From: Homalodisca vitripennis
Taxonomy: Eukaryota > Arthropoda > Insecta > Hemiptera > Cicadellidae
Direction: 5' to 3'
Length of the DNA: 64,000 nt
NCBI RefSeq assembly: GCF_021130785.1
Contig: NW_025776784.1
Location: 1 to 64,000, forward strand
The notes under the pieces were generated by a model. The model ran no database searches. It saw only the letters and a program-made list of their open reading frames with translations, and had not been told where the DNA came from. Each line of letters opens with the position of its first letter. Position 1 is the stretch's first letter. A program made the position numbers and the translations under genes. Shown one piece after another: positions 11,618-23,879 of the stretch.

Positions 11618-13544
11618 TCATTAGCATTTCGGTGACGCGAACCGAGGATTTTACCCTCTACCAAAACGCTCAACGCGCCTAAAGAAGTTTTCACTTCAAA
11701 AAATTAAAAAGTTAATTTTAGAACACTTTTTTGTAGATAATGATTATAAAATTCTGAAAAATATTTAAAAAATGTATAAATGTTAAAAAATTTTGGTTCA
11801 GTATGAAGCAGAAAAGTTCTACTTTCAGATAAAACAAACAGTAGCAAGGTATCTTGTGTAGGTCCTGAGAAAAAGGAATATATGTTAACATGGAAAAAGA
11901 TAGGGCGCAGTGCTCCCCTTACGAGTTAATTCGATTCATTTCATGAATTATTGTACTCAAAAGAACGGATCGGTGCGAGTTGGCTAGTTAAATTTCCCGA
12001 CTGTTGATTATCGTGAAATATTGTCTCCATTATTATTTGCAGTAAATGAAGGTTCCACCCCAAACATAACGAGGGAGAGGGTTGGGCGGTTTTCGAATGA
12101 AAGCGAATTGTGTGGAGTCGATAATTGAGTTTGGGCCAGCGAGAGAGTCCTCTACTTGAATAATAACGGGCCTTTGAAACAATAGCTTATTCTTCAGAGA
12201 TATTGTCCAATACAGCCCAGGATGGCTGGTTTATTGTATAGTCTTTATAATGAAACCGATGATAGTTATTATACAGCCACCTTTACTCTCACTGTTTGTG
12301 CATCAGTAAAATAGACAATATTACATTTTGTTTCTATTTGTTTGTGTTCTTCCTGAAAAATATCTTTCTTTCTTTAAATTATATAAAATTAACCATATAC
12401 CTTTCATTAGGAGATTGGATATTAGTAATTCAGGTTCAGTCGTGATCATAAAATATCATCCAAGAAGTGTAACGGACGTTTTTAAAGCAGAATTCCTCCT
12501 TAAATAGACAATTTATGTCGAATTTTGTAATCTAAATGTTCACTCCGAACAGGCTAAGTGTGACGATTGGATTGTTGGATTGCTCAGAGTTCATTATTGA
12601 CGATGATCAATTTAAAAGATGAACAGAATTGCGGGTATTGCAATAATGGGAGAAACCCCTATTTTAAGATTTGGATATAGTTTGAAGGTAAGTGGGAAAA
12701 TTCGGTATACACCGCTATAAAAGTCGAACGATTGATCAATCATAACGGTGTCTGTTAGGAGGTGTCTCTAAGTGCAGATACAACTCTTAAGAGCTATGGT
12801 ATGAGCGGCGGCCATATTACAAGCCGAAATCTTGGATTTGGGTAGAATTGTCCAAATGGGAAGGGGTCACGTGACACATAGTTTTGAACTGTCTCATTCT
12901 CAGTAAAAACATAATAAAGCCTATTTAAGATATCTTTATTTTGGTTCAAGAGTCTTAATTTTTATGTAGTGTAAAGAGTACCGGTTAAAGTTTAATAAAT
13001 CAACTTAAAACTGAATTAATACTGGTATTCCTAAGAATAAAGCAGCTCAAAGTGAGGTGCCTGATTACTTCATACCCATTTGATTATTTGAAAAATTCTA
13101 CCTACATCCAAGGTGTTGGATGTCAAGATAGTCATCGATGTCATCATAGATTCTAAACATTGCCCACCCACATACAAACACCCATACAAGATGTAGTTGT
13201 GGCGCCGTTAAATTGTATAGGGGTGTATCCAGACTTTTGCCTCATCCTGTATATTCTGTACTGGCTCATAAAAGTATACTTTAGGTCAGATCGTTACTAT
13301 TTTTAGGTTTATTTCCTTAGAGCATTTTTTATTGGTGGAAATTTTAAAATTAAAAACTCTAAGTATTTTCTGGGTTTAATGCACACTTCCCTCCATTACA
13401 TCTACGATTTCCCGGAAGTAGTAACATTTGAGGTAACTATTAGGCGACAAGAAAGATGGTATTAAATTACTACGGCGCTGATGGGATACTGTTACTGTCT
13501 GGGGAATGTATAATGGGAGGTAACTATGGAAGTAAAACAGAATC
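11618..13544. other. Interval with one possible transposon end
   Basis: No gene recognised. At 13,217-13,252 the minus strand reads TACAGGATGAGGCAAAAG followed by TCTGGATACACCCC, which looks like one terminal inverted repeat of an IS630/Tc1/mariner-type element including its TA; I could not find the partner end. A short start codon frame 12,619-12,687 ends at a GTAAGT, but nothing else supports an exon. Confidence 0.35.
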
Positions 13545-13690
13545 AGTCAGAAACAAATGACTGAGTACACAGAGTTTGCTTCTAAACATTATAACCTCAT
13601 CAGATGTGCAGGCACGTCCAGAAAATCCCACGTCTTCTCACTCAATTTGCGCAACTTTAACGATAACGCAATAGTTCGTGTACATGAATA
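13545..13690 (+). repeat. Repeat D, copy 1
   Basis: Shares CATTATAACCTCATCAGATG, TGTGCAG.CACGT and CTCACTCAATTTGCG with 24.96-25.11 kb in the same order and orientation. No coding potential recognised. Confidence 0.7.
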
Positions 13691-14374
13691 AAGAGGAAAC
13701 GAAGAACCTATTGATCGCACAAAATGTCGTGTTGGTTAAAATTTAATTAATTGTAATTTAATTTTAGCTCTTAAAAATAATCGTCTAAGTGGCTTTATCT
13801 CTATGCAAGTATATATTTTTGACTTACAAAATTAACTGGGAACATACTTTGTGAATGTACTCTATTATAATTTCATATGTGGTCTTTTTGGTTTGAAATG
13901 GAGATGTAAATGAAATAAATTTTATTTAAGAGTTGGTTTGAGGATAATGTGTATTTTAAAGCTACTTCCTACCCCACACTTGATTGGAAAAACATTCTGA
14001 TAAACACAGTTTAAAATTCCTGCTATAACAGTGTCAGTACCTAAAATTTATCATTTAGTGTCACTTAAACAGTATAGTCTGACCCTTTGTGTGTTTTCCT
14101 CGCTCGTTTCTAGAAGTAACATGGATAAATTAATCCGAATCTCTAACATTTTTTATGTTTTAGGGAAATTAGTTATTAGCTACACATCGACATATGATGT
14201 GTATACATACATGAACTTATTTTACAACATTTATTTTTGTGCACGTGTATATCGTGCAACTGGGTATTATTATTAATTTGTCTGTGAGTAATTTGCATTC
14301 TCAATATGTATTTACTCAGTTGATCAAAACTAACTTTTGTAGATGTTTCATGCTTTTATTATAACTGTACAAAT

Positions 14375-14800
14375 TGAATACAAGATGTTTAAAGGAAGCC
14401 CTAAAATACGAAATTAGCTTGGCGTATTAAATTACTAATTAGCAGAGCTCTTTTGGCGGTCTCTTGTCAAAAGACATTTAAGAGCATCAATTTGCTTCCA
14501 TTGAGAAACTGTTTATGTAACCTCTTCATGTCTCCCTTAATTTTCCTCCTAATGAGTAATTTATCGACTATCTAAGGCAGTTTCTACATTTGTGACAGTT
14601 AATTTTATCGTTTGGCAACATATTAGTATTTCAACATTTTCCTTCAACAAAAGATAATCTTACCATTTATCGAATATATTGGATGAATGTCACACATTAT
14701 CAACATGTGATATTCCAGAATGACCAAAGGGTCATTTAGTGTCAGTGGCACCACCTAGGTTTACTATTGTTATTGTTGAGGGGATCTGTCTTATTAAATT
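14375..14800 (+). repeat. Repeat B, copy 1
   Basis: Diverged copy of a roughly 400-bp repeat found also at 21.53 and 26.15 kb, all on the plus strand. Shared landmarks: AATTAGCTT, TTAAATTACTAATTAGCA, a CTCTTTTGGCGGTC-like block, TTTTCCTTCAACAAAAG and a late TTGTTATTGTTGAGGGGATC. No terminal repeats or protein match seen. Confidence 0.7.
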
Positions 14801-15237
14801 CCACCGTCTATTAAATATAATTAATAACCATTAATATGCATTGTTTTGTTTTATTTCAAGGTTAAAAATTAAAAAAAATAACTTAGAGCATTTGTATAGT
14901 TTATTGATTTTTATTTGACATCTAAAAAGGGAATATTTAAATTTAGCATGACTTATTTTGTATTTAATTACAACAGATAATGTTTGTATACCTAGTATGA
15001 TATAATTCAAATGTAAAAAGCACACTTTATTATTCTAATTAAATATTACATGAAGGATGATTTAACGGAATATTTGAGTTAAATCCATTCTTTTAAATCA
15101 ACTTTTAAATTAAAACTTTTCAAATATGCTTATTAAAGTTTTCCCGGAGTGGTAATATTAACATTATAATGAGATATATTTAAAATAAGAAAATGTTTCA
15201 GATTATACATGTTTTTAAGAAAAATGTAAGGAAATAT

Positions 15238-15625
15238 TTATTGGCTGAGCATTAGCAAAGCCTATACCTCGAGAGCCTGAAAATTCCAAATGTCTGTTTC
15301 TCTGCACGAAATTGTAAGAACGAACTGACCAATAGAATTGCTTGAGTTTTCATTAAAAGATATGGGTTCCAGCACGTACCATGATGGTACTTATCACTCT
15401 ATATGATTTGGCTGAGCGTTAATGAACATTTTTACGTTGGTCTTGCGGAAAAATATGATGCCAATGAGAAAATTACAGAGTAAATAAACTTGTAAAACAC
15501 TTAATAAAAACCATATGACATCTTAACGATTAACCTGGTGATACATGTAGTTATAGAATTGACATTTTGTATGCAGCCTCAACGAGGTATATTACGAATA
15601 CTTACTACGGTGAACTTCTACGTTA
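15238..15625 (+). repeat. Repeat A, copy 1
   Basis: The most frequent dispersed repeat of the window. Consensus order: TTGGCTGAGCGTTAGCGAA-like box, a variable part often holding CTGTCTGTCTGTCCGC, a GATGATGGTGCATGTCACT-like part, a second direct copy of TTGGCTGAGCGTTAG followed by AACATTTTTAC, then a 3' part near GCAACCTCAGCAA. Here the two boxes are at 15,241 and 15,408. No coding capacity seen; class unknown. Confidence 0.7.
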
Positions 15626-15701
15626 TTTATTATACACAGTTCTTGCGTATATTCTGTAGGAAAAAACATTGGAAAGATGAGTGTAACTTTATCTAACATA
15701 C

Positions 15702-18045
15702 ACTCTCTGTCATGTTACTCTAATGCAAAGATCTCCAGAGACAGGGAGCCAAGCTACTGTTACAGTGACGGGACAGTATCCATGTTGAAGTGAATTAGAT
15801 CCTCTCTATATTACACAACAGTCACTTACAATCTCTGTCATGTTACTCTAATGGAAAGATCTCCAGAGACGGGGGCCAAGCTACTGTTACAGTGACAGGA
15901 CAGTATCCACACTGAAGTGAATTAGATCCCCTCTATATTACACAACAGTCACTTACAATCTCTGTCATGTTACTCTAATGCAAAGATCTCCAGAGACAGG
16001 GGCCAAGCTACTGTTACAGTGACAAGACAGTATCCACGTTGAAGTGAATTAGATCCTCTCTATATTACACAACAGTCACTTACAATCTCTGTCATGTAAC
16101 TCTAATGCAAAGATCTCCAGAGGCAGGGGACAAGCTACTGTTTCAGTGACAGGACAGTATCCATGATGAAGTGAATTAGATCCTCTCTATATTACACAAC
16201 AATCACTTACAATCTCTGTCATGTTACTCTAATGCAAAGATCTCCAGAGACAGGGGCCAAGTTACTGTTACAGTGACAGGACAGTATCCACGTTGAAGTG
16301 AATAAGATCCTCTCTATGTTACACAACAGTCACTTACAATATCTGTCATGTTACTCTAATGCAAAGATCTCCAGAGGCAGGGGCAAAGCTACTGTTACAG
16401 TGACAGGACAGTATCCATGTTGAAGTGAATTAGATCCTCTCTATATTACACAACAGTCACTTACAATCTCTGTCATGTTACTCTAATGCAAAGATCTCCA
16501 GAGGCAGGGGCCAAGGTACTGTTACAGTGACAGGACAGTATCCACGTTGAAGTGAATTAGATCCTCTCTATATTACACAACAGTCACTTACAATCTCTGT
16601 CATGTTAATCTAATGCAAAGATCTCCAGAGGCAGGGGCCAAGCTACTGTTACAGTGACAGGACAGTATCCAAGTTGAAGTGAATTAGATCATCTCTATAT
16701 TACACAACAGTCACTTACAATCTCTGTCATGTTACTCTAATGCAAAGATCTACAGAGACAGGGGCCAAGCTACTGTTACAGTGACAGGACAGTATCCATG
16801 TTGAAGTGAATTAGATCCTCTCTATATTACACAACTGTCACTTACAATCTCTGTCATGTTACTCTAATGCAAAGATCTCCAGAGACAGGGAGCCAAGCTA
16901 CTGTTACAGAGACAGGACCGTATCCACGTTGAAGTGAATAAGATCCTCTCTATGTTACACAACAGTCACTTACAATCTCTGTCATGTTACTCTAATGCAA
17001 AGATCTCCAGAGGCAGGGGCAAAGCTACTGTTACAGTGACAGGACAGTATCCATGTTGAAGTGAATTAGATCCTCTCTTATTACACAACAGTCACTTACA
17101 ATCTCTGTCATGTTACTCTAATGCAAAGATCTCCAGAGGCAGGAGCCAAGCTACTGTTACAGTGACAGGACAGTATCCACGTTGAAGTGAATTAGATCCT
17201 CTCTATATTACACAACAGTCACTTACAATCTTTGTCATGTTACTCTAATGCAAAGATCTCCAGAGGCAGGGGCCAAGCTACTGTTACAGTGACAGGACAG
17301 TATCCATGTTGAAGTGAATTAGATCCTCTCTATATTACACAACAGTCAGTTACAATCTCTGTCATGTTACTCTAATGTAAAGATCTCCAGAGACAGGGGC
17401 CAAGCTACTGTTACAGTGACAGGACAGTATCCATGTTGAAGTGAATTAGATCCTCTCTATATTACACTACAGTCACTTACAATCTCTGTCATGTTACTCT
17501 AATGCAAAGATATCCAGAGACAGGGGAAAAGCTATAGTGAATTAGATCCTCTCTTATTACACAACAGTCACTTACAATCTCTGTCATGTTACTCTAATGC
17601 ATAGATCTCCAGAGGCAGGAGCCAAGCTACTGTTACAGTGACAGGACAGTATCCACGTTGAAGTGAATTAGATCCTCTCTATATTACACAACAGTCACTT
17701 ACAATCTCTGTCATGTTACTCTAATGCAAAGATCTCCAGAGGCAGGGGCCAAGCTACTGTTACAGTGACAGGACAGTATCCATGTTGAAGTGAATTAGAT
17801 CCTCTCTATATTACACAACAGTCACTTACAATCTCTGTCATGTTACTCTAATGTAAAGATCTCCAGAGACAGGGGCCAAGCTACTGTTTACAGTGACAGG
17901 ACAGTATCCATGTTGAAGTGAATTAGATCCTCTCTATATTACACTACAGTCACTTACAATCTCTGTCATGTTACTCTAATGCAAAGATCTCCAGAGACAG
18001 GGGAAAAGCTATAGTGAATTAGATCCTCTCTTATTATACTCGTAC
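15702..18045 (+). repeat. 127-bp satellite array with higher-order structure
   Basis: About 18 head-to-tail monomers. The phrase TCTCTGTCATGTTACTCTAA recurs at 15,704, 15,832, 15,959, 16,086 and 16,213, giving a 127-bp period. Monomers differ mainly at GAGACAGGGG versus GAGGCAGGGG and at CCATGTTG versus CCACGTTG. Two truncated monomers with GGGGAAAAGCTATAGTGAA (near 17,524 and 18,000) are 476 bp apart and bound a duplicated block of three full units plus one short unit. Variants at about 16,300 and 16,937 are 637 bp apart (five units). A lone diverged monomer lies at 22.69 kb. Confidence 0.95.
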
Positions 18046-18673
18046 ACTACGCACAGTTTTTTGTAGGTTGATTTCTTGATTCATTTCAATTCCAAAATTT
18101 TATGATACCTTCCTTACCTTTGTTTTACTTAGTTAAGAATTATTGTTTCGCATTTATTCAGACCCAAAGTTATATGTGATGTTGATACATAGTGCTTTTA
18201 GATGTCGAAAAAGAAAAGAAAATGAAAAGAGAAAGATTCGAAAATGTTGAATAAACGTGGGTTATGATTATATTAGAGGGCTAAAATACTAATGTAAAAT
18301 ACAGTAGAATAGCTTCTTGATATTTTAGTACGCTTAATTTTTTTATAGTACATAAAATGTAAAGATGAATATTATCTGGAAGACAATATAACAATACATA
18401 GATTCCAAAACCTGAAAGCTTGCCGTAAGACAATAGAAAATATCCAATCATTTAAGATGCCTGTATTATTCATGTTTTGTATTTACGTTTATTCCTGGAT
18501 AATAATAATTGATGTCATGATTATAGCTTGATAGCAAATTATAGTTTGCGTGAACGTACATAACAACAATTTACATACGTGTTTTTTGTAAATGGTAAGT
18601 TAAAAATTGAGTTGTGGCCCAACATGTTTTATTAAAAAACTCTGATTCTCTCAAAAGTCAACCAAGCAAACCG
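18046..18673. other. AT-rich interval
   Basis: No gene, repeat or regulatory feature recognised between the satellite and the tRNA-derived repeat. Confidence 0.5.
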
Positions 18674-18959
18674 TTAAGTTAATGTTAGTATTCTAAACGG
18701 CATAACTACAAACCAGTGATCCTTATAAGAGACTAGAACACAAAACGCCAGACGTGAAGCCTGAAACCAAGACAGGACATGTAGGGATTCCACTACGTGT
18801 CTAAGTCTTTTTTCAAGCGGAATTTCAACCAGTCGTACTAAAAATTTTGAGGGAAAACGGTACAACACCTTTTGAAAGTAATTATACACCTCGCTGGTAA
18901 TCGAACCCGTAACCTCTCGGTCAGAGAGCAGCAGCATTACCACTGCGCTACGGCGAAGG
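18674..18959 (-). repeat. tRNA-derived SINE-like element
   Basis: On the minus strand, 18,959-18,888 is a 72-nt tRNA-like sequence with an A box TAGCGCAGTGG and a B box GGTTCGATTACC (one base longer than canonical). The ends CCTTCGC and GCGAGGT can pair at six of seven positions. The middle stem CTCT/AGAG frames a loop with GAC at the anticodon position, which would be Val-like. The extra B-box base and imperfect acceptor argue against a working tRNA. A less AT-rich tail continues to about 18,674, so this is probably the pol III head and body of a SINE. Boundaries of the tail are uncertain. Confidence 0.6.
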
Positions 18960-19589
18960 TCATATCTGATCAAGTTACTTCCCGAAGTAGCAAGTACATT
19001 TTCAGCGTTGGACATTTCTAAAGAAGTTAGAAAAAGAATAGAATAGAAAGAAACCAAAACTTCTATGAAACTGGGGAAGTGCAGTTTCTTCTTGTTGTGT
19101 TCTTTGAAGACAACTGACTAAAAGAGTTTTTTTTTTATTTCAGAAAAAGATTATTTAATTTAAACTATGAACACGTGTTTTTAGAAGGTTTGTTTTGAAT
19201 TTCTATATTGTTTGCTAAAATGAATTATGTGATTTTTCGAATTTAGAACTAATTTTAAATTTACATTTGCTGGTCACAATTTCTTATACATAAGTGATTT
19301 GTCATATTGGTTAAAGGTAAAATACATAGGCACCGCTTTAAATTTACGGAGCTATGAACTTTAAAATGCGTAGAAATAATTATTACTATACGGATATCAC
19401 TCGTACAACTCGAGTGTTATATTTTTGTTCCCGCATCCCTACAAACCGAATAAAAACACCGAATAGAGAAGTATCAAGTAATTTATAAGGCACTGAGCTA
19501 TCCACGACATGAATAAACTTTATATTCAAATACTCATGGAATTATAAATATATCGAATGAATTAAACACAAAACTCCGGTACTCGGAGC

Positions 19590-19765
19590 CGCTGCTAAGG
19601 TAAAAGGAGCGAACGAGCCGAGCGTAACGTGAACGGAAAATGATCAAAGTGAGATTTATTTATTAGGCTTACATCAATGTTCCGGCGTGTCTTTGTAATT
19701 CGAAGCGCGGCGAAAACGATATTTTTCTGTCAGGACAGAGGTAGAAGAGGAGTAGATAATTATTC
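19590..19765 (+). repeat. Repeat C, copy 1
   Basis: Shares AAGGTAAAAGGAG, AAAATGATCAAAGTGAGATT, TATTAGG.TTACA and GTAAT..AA.CACGGCG-type blocks with 23.88-24.06 kb in the same order. Non-coding as far as can be seen. Confidence 0.7.
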
Positions 19766-20099
19766 CAAGCTGTCATGTTTATTATTGAACATTTACAACT
19801 GATGTCTTGCATGTTGAAACGTGTCGCGGAATATTGGTCAGAGGTTCATGCCTGTTCATGCCTGAGAGTAATAATTATATTCTCTACCTGACTACACTTC
19901 CGCTCCACTGTTAGAAGGGAGTAATTTGTGCGTGTGCCCATCATTGGATCGTTTGTGACGACTATATCTATATTTAGCCTTTTCAACATAACTCGATATA
20001 ACGATGCTTACAGTTTTGAAAAGGCAGGAGCATGTGTTACATAAAGGTCTTTGTTGAGATTGAAACCAAAGTTTCAAGTTTATAACATTTTTCTAGTAG

Positions 20100-20330
20100 G
20101 GTACATGCAACATTCTCGTGGCCATAATGATTACCCAAAAGAACAGAGTAAAGATGGTCGATAACGCTTAGCCAAATAACTAAATTCGATGTTTTGCATA
20201 TAGATGTGAAGTTTTATGAAAATTTTAAGTGTATTAATTAGTTCGTTTAAAGATATCGAGCGGACAGACAGACTGAAATGAAGTTTTCTATCCCCGCAAG
20301 CTTCACTAACGCTCAGATAACAACTGGTGA
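20100..20330 (-). repeat. Repeat A, copy 2
   Basis: Inverted relative to copy 1: the two boxes read CACTAACGCTCAG at 20,305 and GATAACGCTTAGCC at 20,161, with GCGGACAGACAGACTG between them. No gene. Confidence 0.65.
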
Positions 20331-20340
20331 GATTTCCCAC

Positions 20341-21530
20341 ACATAAAAACCAACTAAACTTGTATTATTTGTTTGGTTTTGTAAGTCAACATTTACAGGA
20401 AGTATGCTGCAAAGGTAAAGTAGGGTACATGCACGTACTCTTAAATCAACCTTCTAAGTTAACCCTGACACTTTGGTTTTAAGTTATACAGCAGTTTGAT
20501 ACTTAATTCGGCCCAAGTTCTGCCAAAGTATTAAAATTTGTTGTTTCTCAAGTAAAATGAATATTACACTGACTTTAATTATACCAAGCTATTACAAACA
20601 TATCTAGCTGATTTTGGTGTCCGGTTTAAATATTCATAACAATATCATCCTACAACTGGTACTTAAGTACCTATTGCCAATTAATACCGAAGTATTAAAA
20701 TCACTACCCCTAAGAGACATGGATTTATACCGCATTCTTGCGGGATTTGTAGTTGAAAATCATCCAATGATTAAAACTTAATTGTTATCAACTAATGCGA
20801 AAAGTATGCTATTTTAAATGACCAAAGAACGAATAAGATATTTCCGTTAATAAACACTGCAAATCGAAATTTGAGCTGCAATTTACGCAATATTTTGTCT
20901 TTGTATGTTATTACTACTAAAATTTCAAATAATTCAAATCTGGTTATAAGTTTTCACAAGAGTGAGTAATTCCATCAAGCCATAGTATAATGTTGACAAA
21001 GTAAGTAGATTAGTTTGAAGAAAAGTGTTCTCACACAGCTAATCCAACCTTAGGAGATAAATAAATCATACGGACGAGGTGTGGTGAGGTCTGCGGAGTT
21101 ATTTAAGTTAGTTCTGAGGTCCGACACTAGAGTTGCGCCACGTATCTTTGATTGTTACCGTTCAAATATTTGCTACGAGACTTCTCACTCCACAGATTGC
21201 ACTCTGTGCGCTCACTTTTATATGTCTCATTTTATAACGTTGGATAAGTTATCACTTGTGCACCTATTGCAATCAAAGCTCATATTCTAGAAACATTAAC
21301 ATACTGTTTATCCAATATGGATTAAATTAATGCAAAATTGTTTCTTTTACATAACAGGGAAACTTTTCAGTACAGTTAACTTAAACAACTTACTATAGTC
21401 CTATGTAAGACAATATTCAATAATTTATTTACTCCATTTATCAATTTCTATTACAAATAAATAATAAAACTCAGAAACGCTAAGACGAAAAGAATAATTA
21501 TTAAGTTCTGTAAACGAATTATAATTTTAT
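20341..21530. other. AT-rich interval
   Basis: No gene recognised. A plus-strand frame at 21,081-21,290 has no family signature. Confidence 0.45.
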
Positions 21531-21930
21531 CATGATTAGAAACGTGAAGCATAAGATGGTTGGAAGCTTCAATGACGCAATTAGCTTCGGGTATTTAATT
21601 ACTAATTAGCAAAGCTCTTTTTGCGGTCCTCTTCAAATTACATTCAACATCGACATTGTGCTCTTTGAAATGTATTTTGAGCTTTCAATGAGAAATTGTT
21701 TAACAAATCTCTTCAGGCCTCTTTATGTTTCCTCATAACTTTTACTCATAAAATTTTTTGTGATGTGTTTTCAATAGGCACTTTTCTCCAACAAAAGTTA
21801 TATTATGGTTTTATTTAGTCTGCCCGACAATAGAGTGTAATCTTGGTAAAGCCTCAGAGCGCCACTACTCTGTTGCAGTGCCTGGGTTATTGCTAAGAGG
21901 ATCTCTGTTATTAAATTGTCCACTTTAATA
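21531..21930 (+). repeat. Repeat B, copy 2
   Basis: Closest to copy 3 at 26.15 kb: both have GAAGCTTCAATGACG or AAGCTTCAATGACGTAATTAG, TTCGGGTATTTAATTACTAA and GGGCTCTTTGAAATG-type blocks. Confidence 0.8.
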
Positions 21931-22197
21931 AAAAATAGTAATAAACTACCATTTTTACGTTTTATTACAAAATCAAACAGATACTAACAATTTTTCAGTA
22001 TTAGTTCTCTTTCAGTTTATACTGATTCATGAAACGTAAATTCGAAACTTTTTACTTTTTGTGTGATATAGTAATACAGTTTGTATTATTGGTACAATTA
22101 TCAAACAATTCATAACAATTATCAAAACATTTGCTGCTTTATGAGTAAAAATGGCAATGTAAAATAAGGTGCTTGTTCATTGTTTTTGTAACGTATT

Positions 22198-22250
22198 GTA
22201 TATATATACGAGTATATATATATATATAGGGTGTATATATCATATATTCA
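22198..22250. repeat. Interrupted (TA)n tract
   Basis: TA-rich tract immediately upstream of the fold-back element at 22.27 kb. Confidence 0.8.
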
Positions 22251-22270
22251 CTTCGGGTGTATAAATGCAG

Positions 22271-22544
22271 AATTGCTCTATTATAACAATTATTAGACTT
22301 CTCGGTATAAAATTTCCTTTAATATTTCGGCATTTGCCGTTTTCAAAAATGTATAATAAAATATAACACAGCAAACAAAATGAACATAATTTATATTTTA
22401 TTATACCTGTTTGAAAACGGCAAATGCTGAAATATTAAAGGAAATTTTATACCTAAACGTCTAATAATTGTTATAATAGAGCAATTCTTATTGCTCGTAT
22501 TAAAGGAAATTTTGTACCGAGAAGTCTAATAATTGTTATATTCA
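22271..22544. mobile_element. Fold-back element, Penelope/hammerhead-like, with third partial copy
   Basis: Two 95-bp arms (22,271-22,365 and 22,392-22,486) are inverted copies with roughly eight differences, separated by 26 bp. Each arm, read toward its GAAA side, has GAAAACGGCAAATGCYGAAAT, the stem-II-GAAA half of a hammerhead-like motif (GGC-AAAT-GCC stem); the CTGATGA box is degenerate (CTGTTTGA in one arm, TTTTTGA in the other). A third partial copy in the orientation of arm 2 follows at 22,495-22,540 and starts after the hammerhead core. The inverted plus tandem arrangement is reminiscent of Penelope-like pseudo-LTR ends. Confidence 0.6.
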
Positions 22545-22684
22545 TATAAAATGGTTTTTTATCAAGTACAGTAATAATTGCATAATAGTTAATGGCGACA
22601 ATCATTTTCTAGGAAAGATAAGAGTAACTATTTGATCACTTAAAATCTTCTTCATGTTAGACAAATACAAAGATTTAAAGATTG

Positions 22685-22787
22685 AGGAAGACAAACTACT
22701 GGTACAATGGCAGGACAATATCCATGTTGAAATAAATTAGATCCTCTCTATTTTACACACCAGTCAATCTCAGCTGTAGGGTAATTT
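22685..22787 (+). repeat. Isolated diverged satellite monomer
   Basis: Carries GACAATATCCATGTTGAA, TTAGATCCTCTCTAT and ACACACCAGTCA, matching most of one 127-bp unit of the array at 15.7-18.0 kb. A single copy flanked by unrelated DNA. Confidence 0.85.
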
Positions 22788-23116
22788 ATTTCAGTGTAAA
22801 AAAATATATTCGTCATTTAAGTTAAAGTTTATTATATATTTTTGGCCTTGTATAATTAACCAAATTAAATACGGTTTCACATTAATTTATAACTATGTTT
22901 TATACTAGTCCAATACAATGGATTCAAGTTTAAAAGACACATTTGAGGTTCGACAGTACAATGTAACTCAGAAGCTAAACTAAAATAGTACTATTTTATC
23001 ATAATACTCGTAAATTAATTCATAACACAATTTCCAAAAAAATCAGACTGTCTTTATTATTTTTGTTAATTGATTCATTGCATTTTCTCAACGTTAAAGT
23101 ATATATGTTGGATATA

Positions 23117-23277
23117 CCAATAGACTGACATCATCAAACTAAGCGAACGATGAAATGGGGCTGAGCTGAACATTCGCTTACAAATGGTAATAATTAAAAT
23201 CTTGATAAATATAAACAATAGCTGTTCAAAGCTATTACGTCAAAGCTGTACAAAGTTTGATGATGTCAGTCTATTGG
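23117..23277. repeat. 24-bp perfect inverted repeat
   Basis: 23,117-23,140 (CCAATAGACTGACATCATCA...) and 23,254-23,277 are exact inverted copies separated by 113 bp. The right arm overlaps the start of repeat A copy 3. It could be a small MITE or an inversion joint. Confidence 0.85.
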
Positions 23278-23500
23278 ATTTGGCTGAGCGTTAGCGAACA
23301 TTTTTACATGGGTCTTTCGGGTAAAAGTTATGACTACGAAAGAATCAAACAATTTGTAAAAAAAGATTAGTGATTAGTAACAAAATGTAGCCTATAAGAA
23401 TGAAATACGATATAAACATGAAATTTTAAATGCAACTTCAGCAAAACCTGTTACTCTACATGTGGTGTGGCGTACCCCTACCTTGTATTATATTGCAGAG
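23275..23500 (+). repeat. Repeat A, copy 3
   Basis: Starts with the internal box TTTGGCTGAGCGTTAGCGAA followed by CATTTTTACATGGGTC; the 3' part has TGCAACTTCAGCAAAACCTG and GGTGTGGCGTAC, blocks also seen at 58.65 and 59.93 kb. Confidence 0.7.
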
Positions 23501-23879
23501 TATGAAATGCAAAATTATTGTTCTTCTAGTGCAGTTGATTGAAATCTTATGTAGTACCGGTATTTAATAATTATTACCTGATTTTTGTTGTAAAAATTAG
23601 AGTTGTCTTTTTGAAATTAAATATTTGAATTTTAAACTTGAAATCAATAACTTTTAATATACTCTATGACTGTATTTTATACAAATCATAAATGATTCAC
23701 GGTTTTGATTTTTTTGTCACGAGAATAGCTTCGTCTTCAAATCAAGTTGGGGAATTTCAAATTATTTATGCAGGTACAAATTATTTATGCTTCTCAATGA
23801 ATACAGTAATTATCGTTTAGATTAATAATTCTTCTATGCTTATATCAAACGTATAAAACATAAAAGTTCTGGCACACGA

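Noticed and set aside
12619..12687. Small first exon (23 codons) ending at GTAAGT
   Set aside because: No signal peptide, homology or partner exon; a start plus donor this close is expected by chance.
15702..18045. CRISPR-like array
   Set aside because: Units are contiguous 127-bp satellite monomers with no unique spacers, in a eukaryotic context.
18674..19057. 127-codon minus-strand frame
   Set aside because: Crosses the tRNA-derived element and its flanks; no protein family, so treated as a chance frame.
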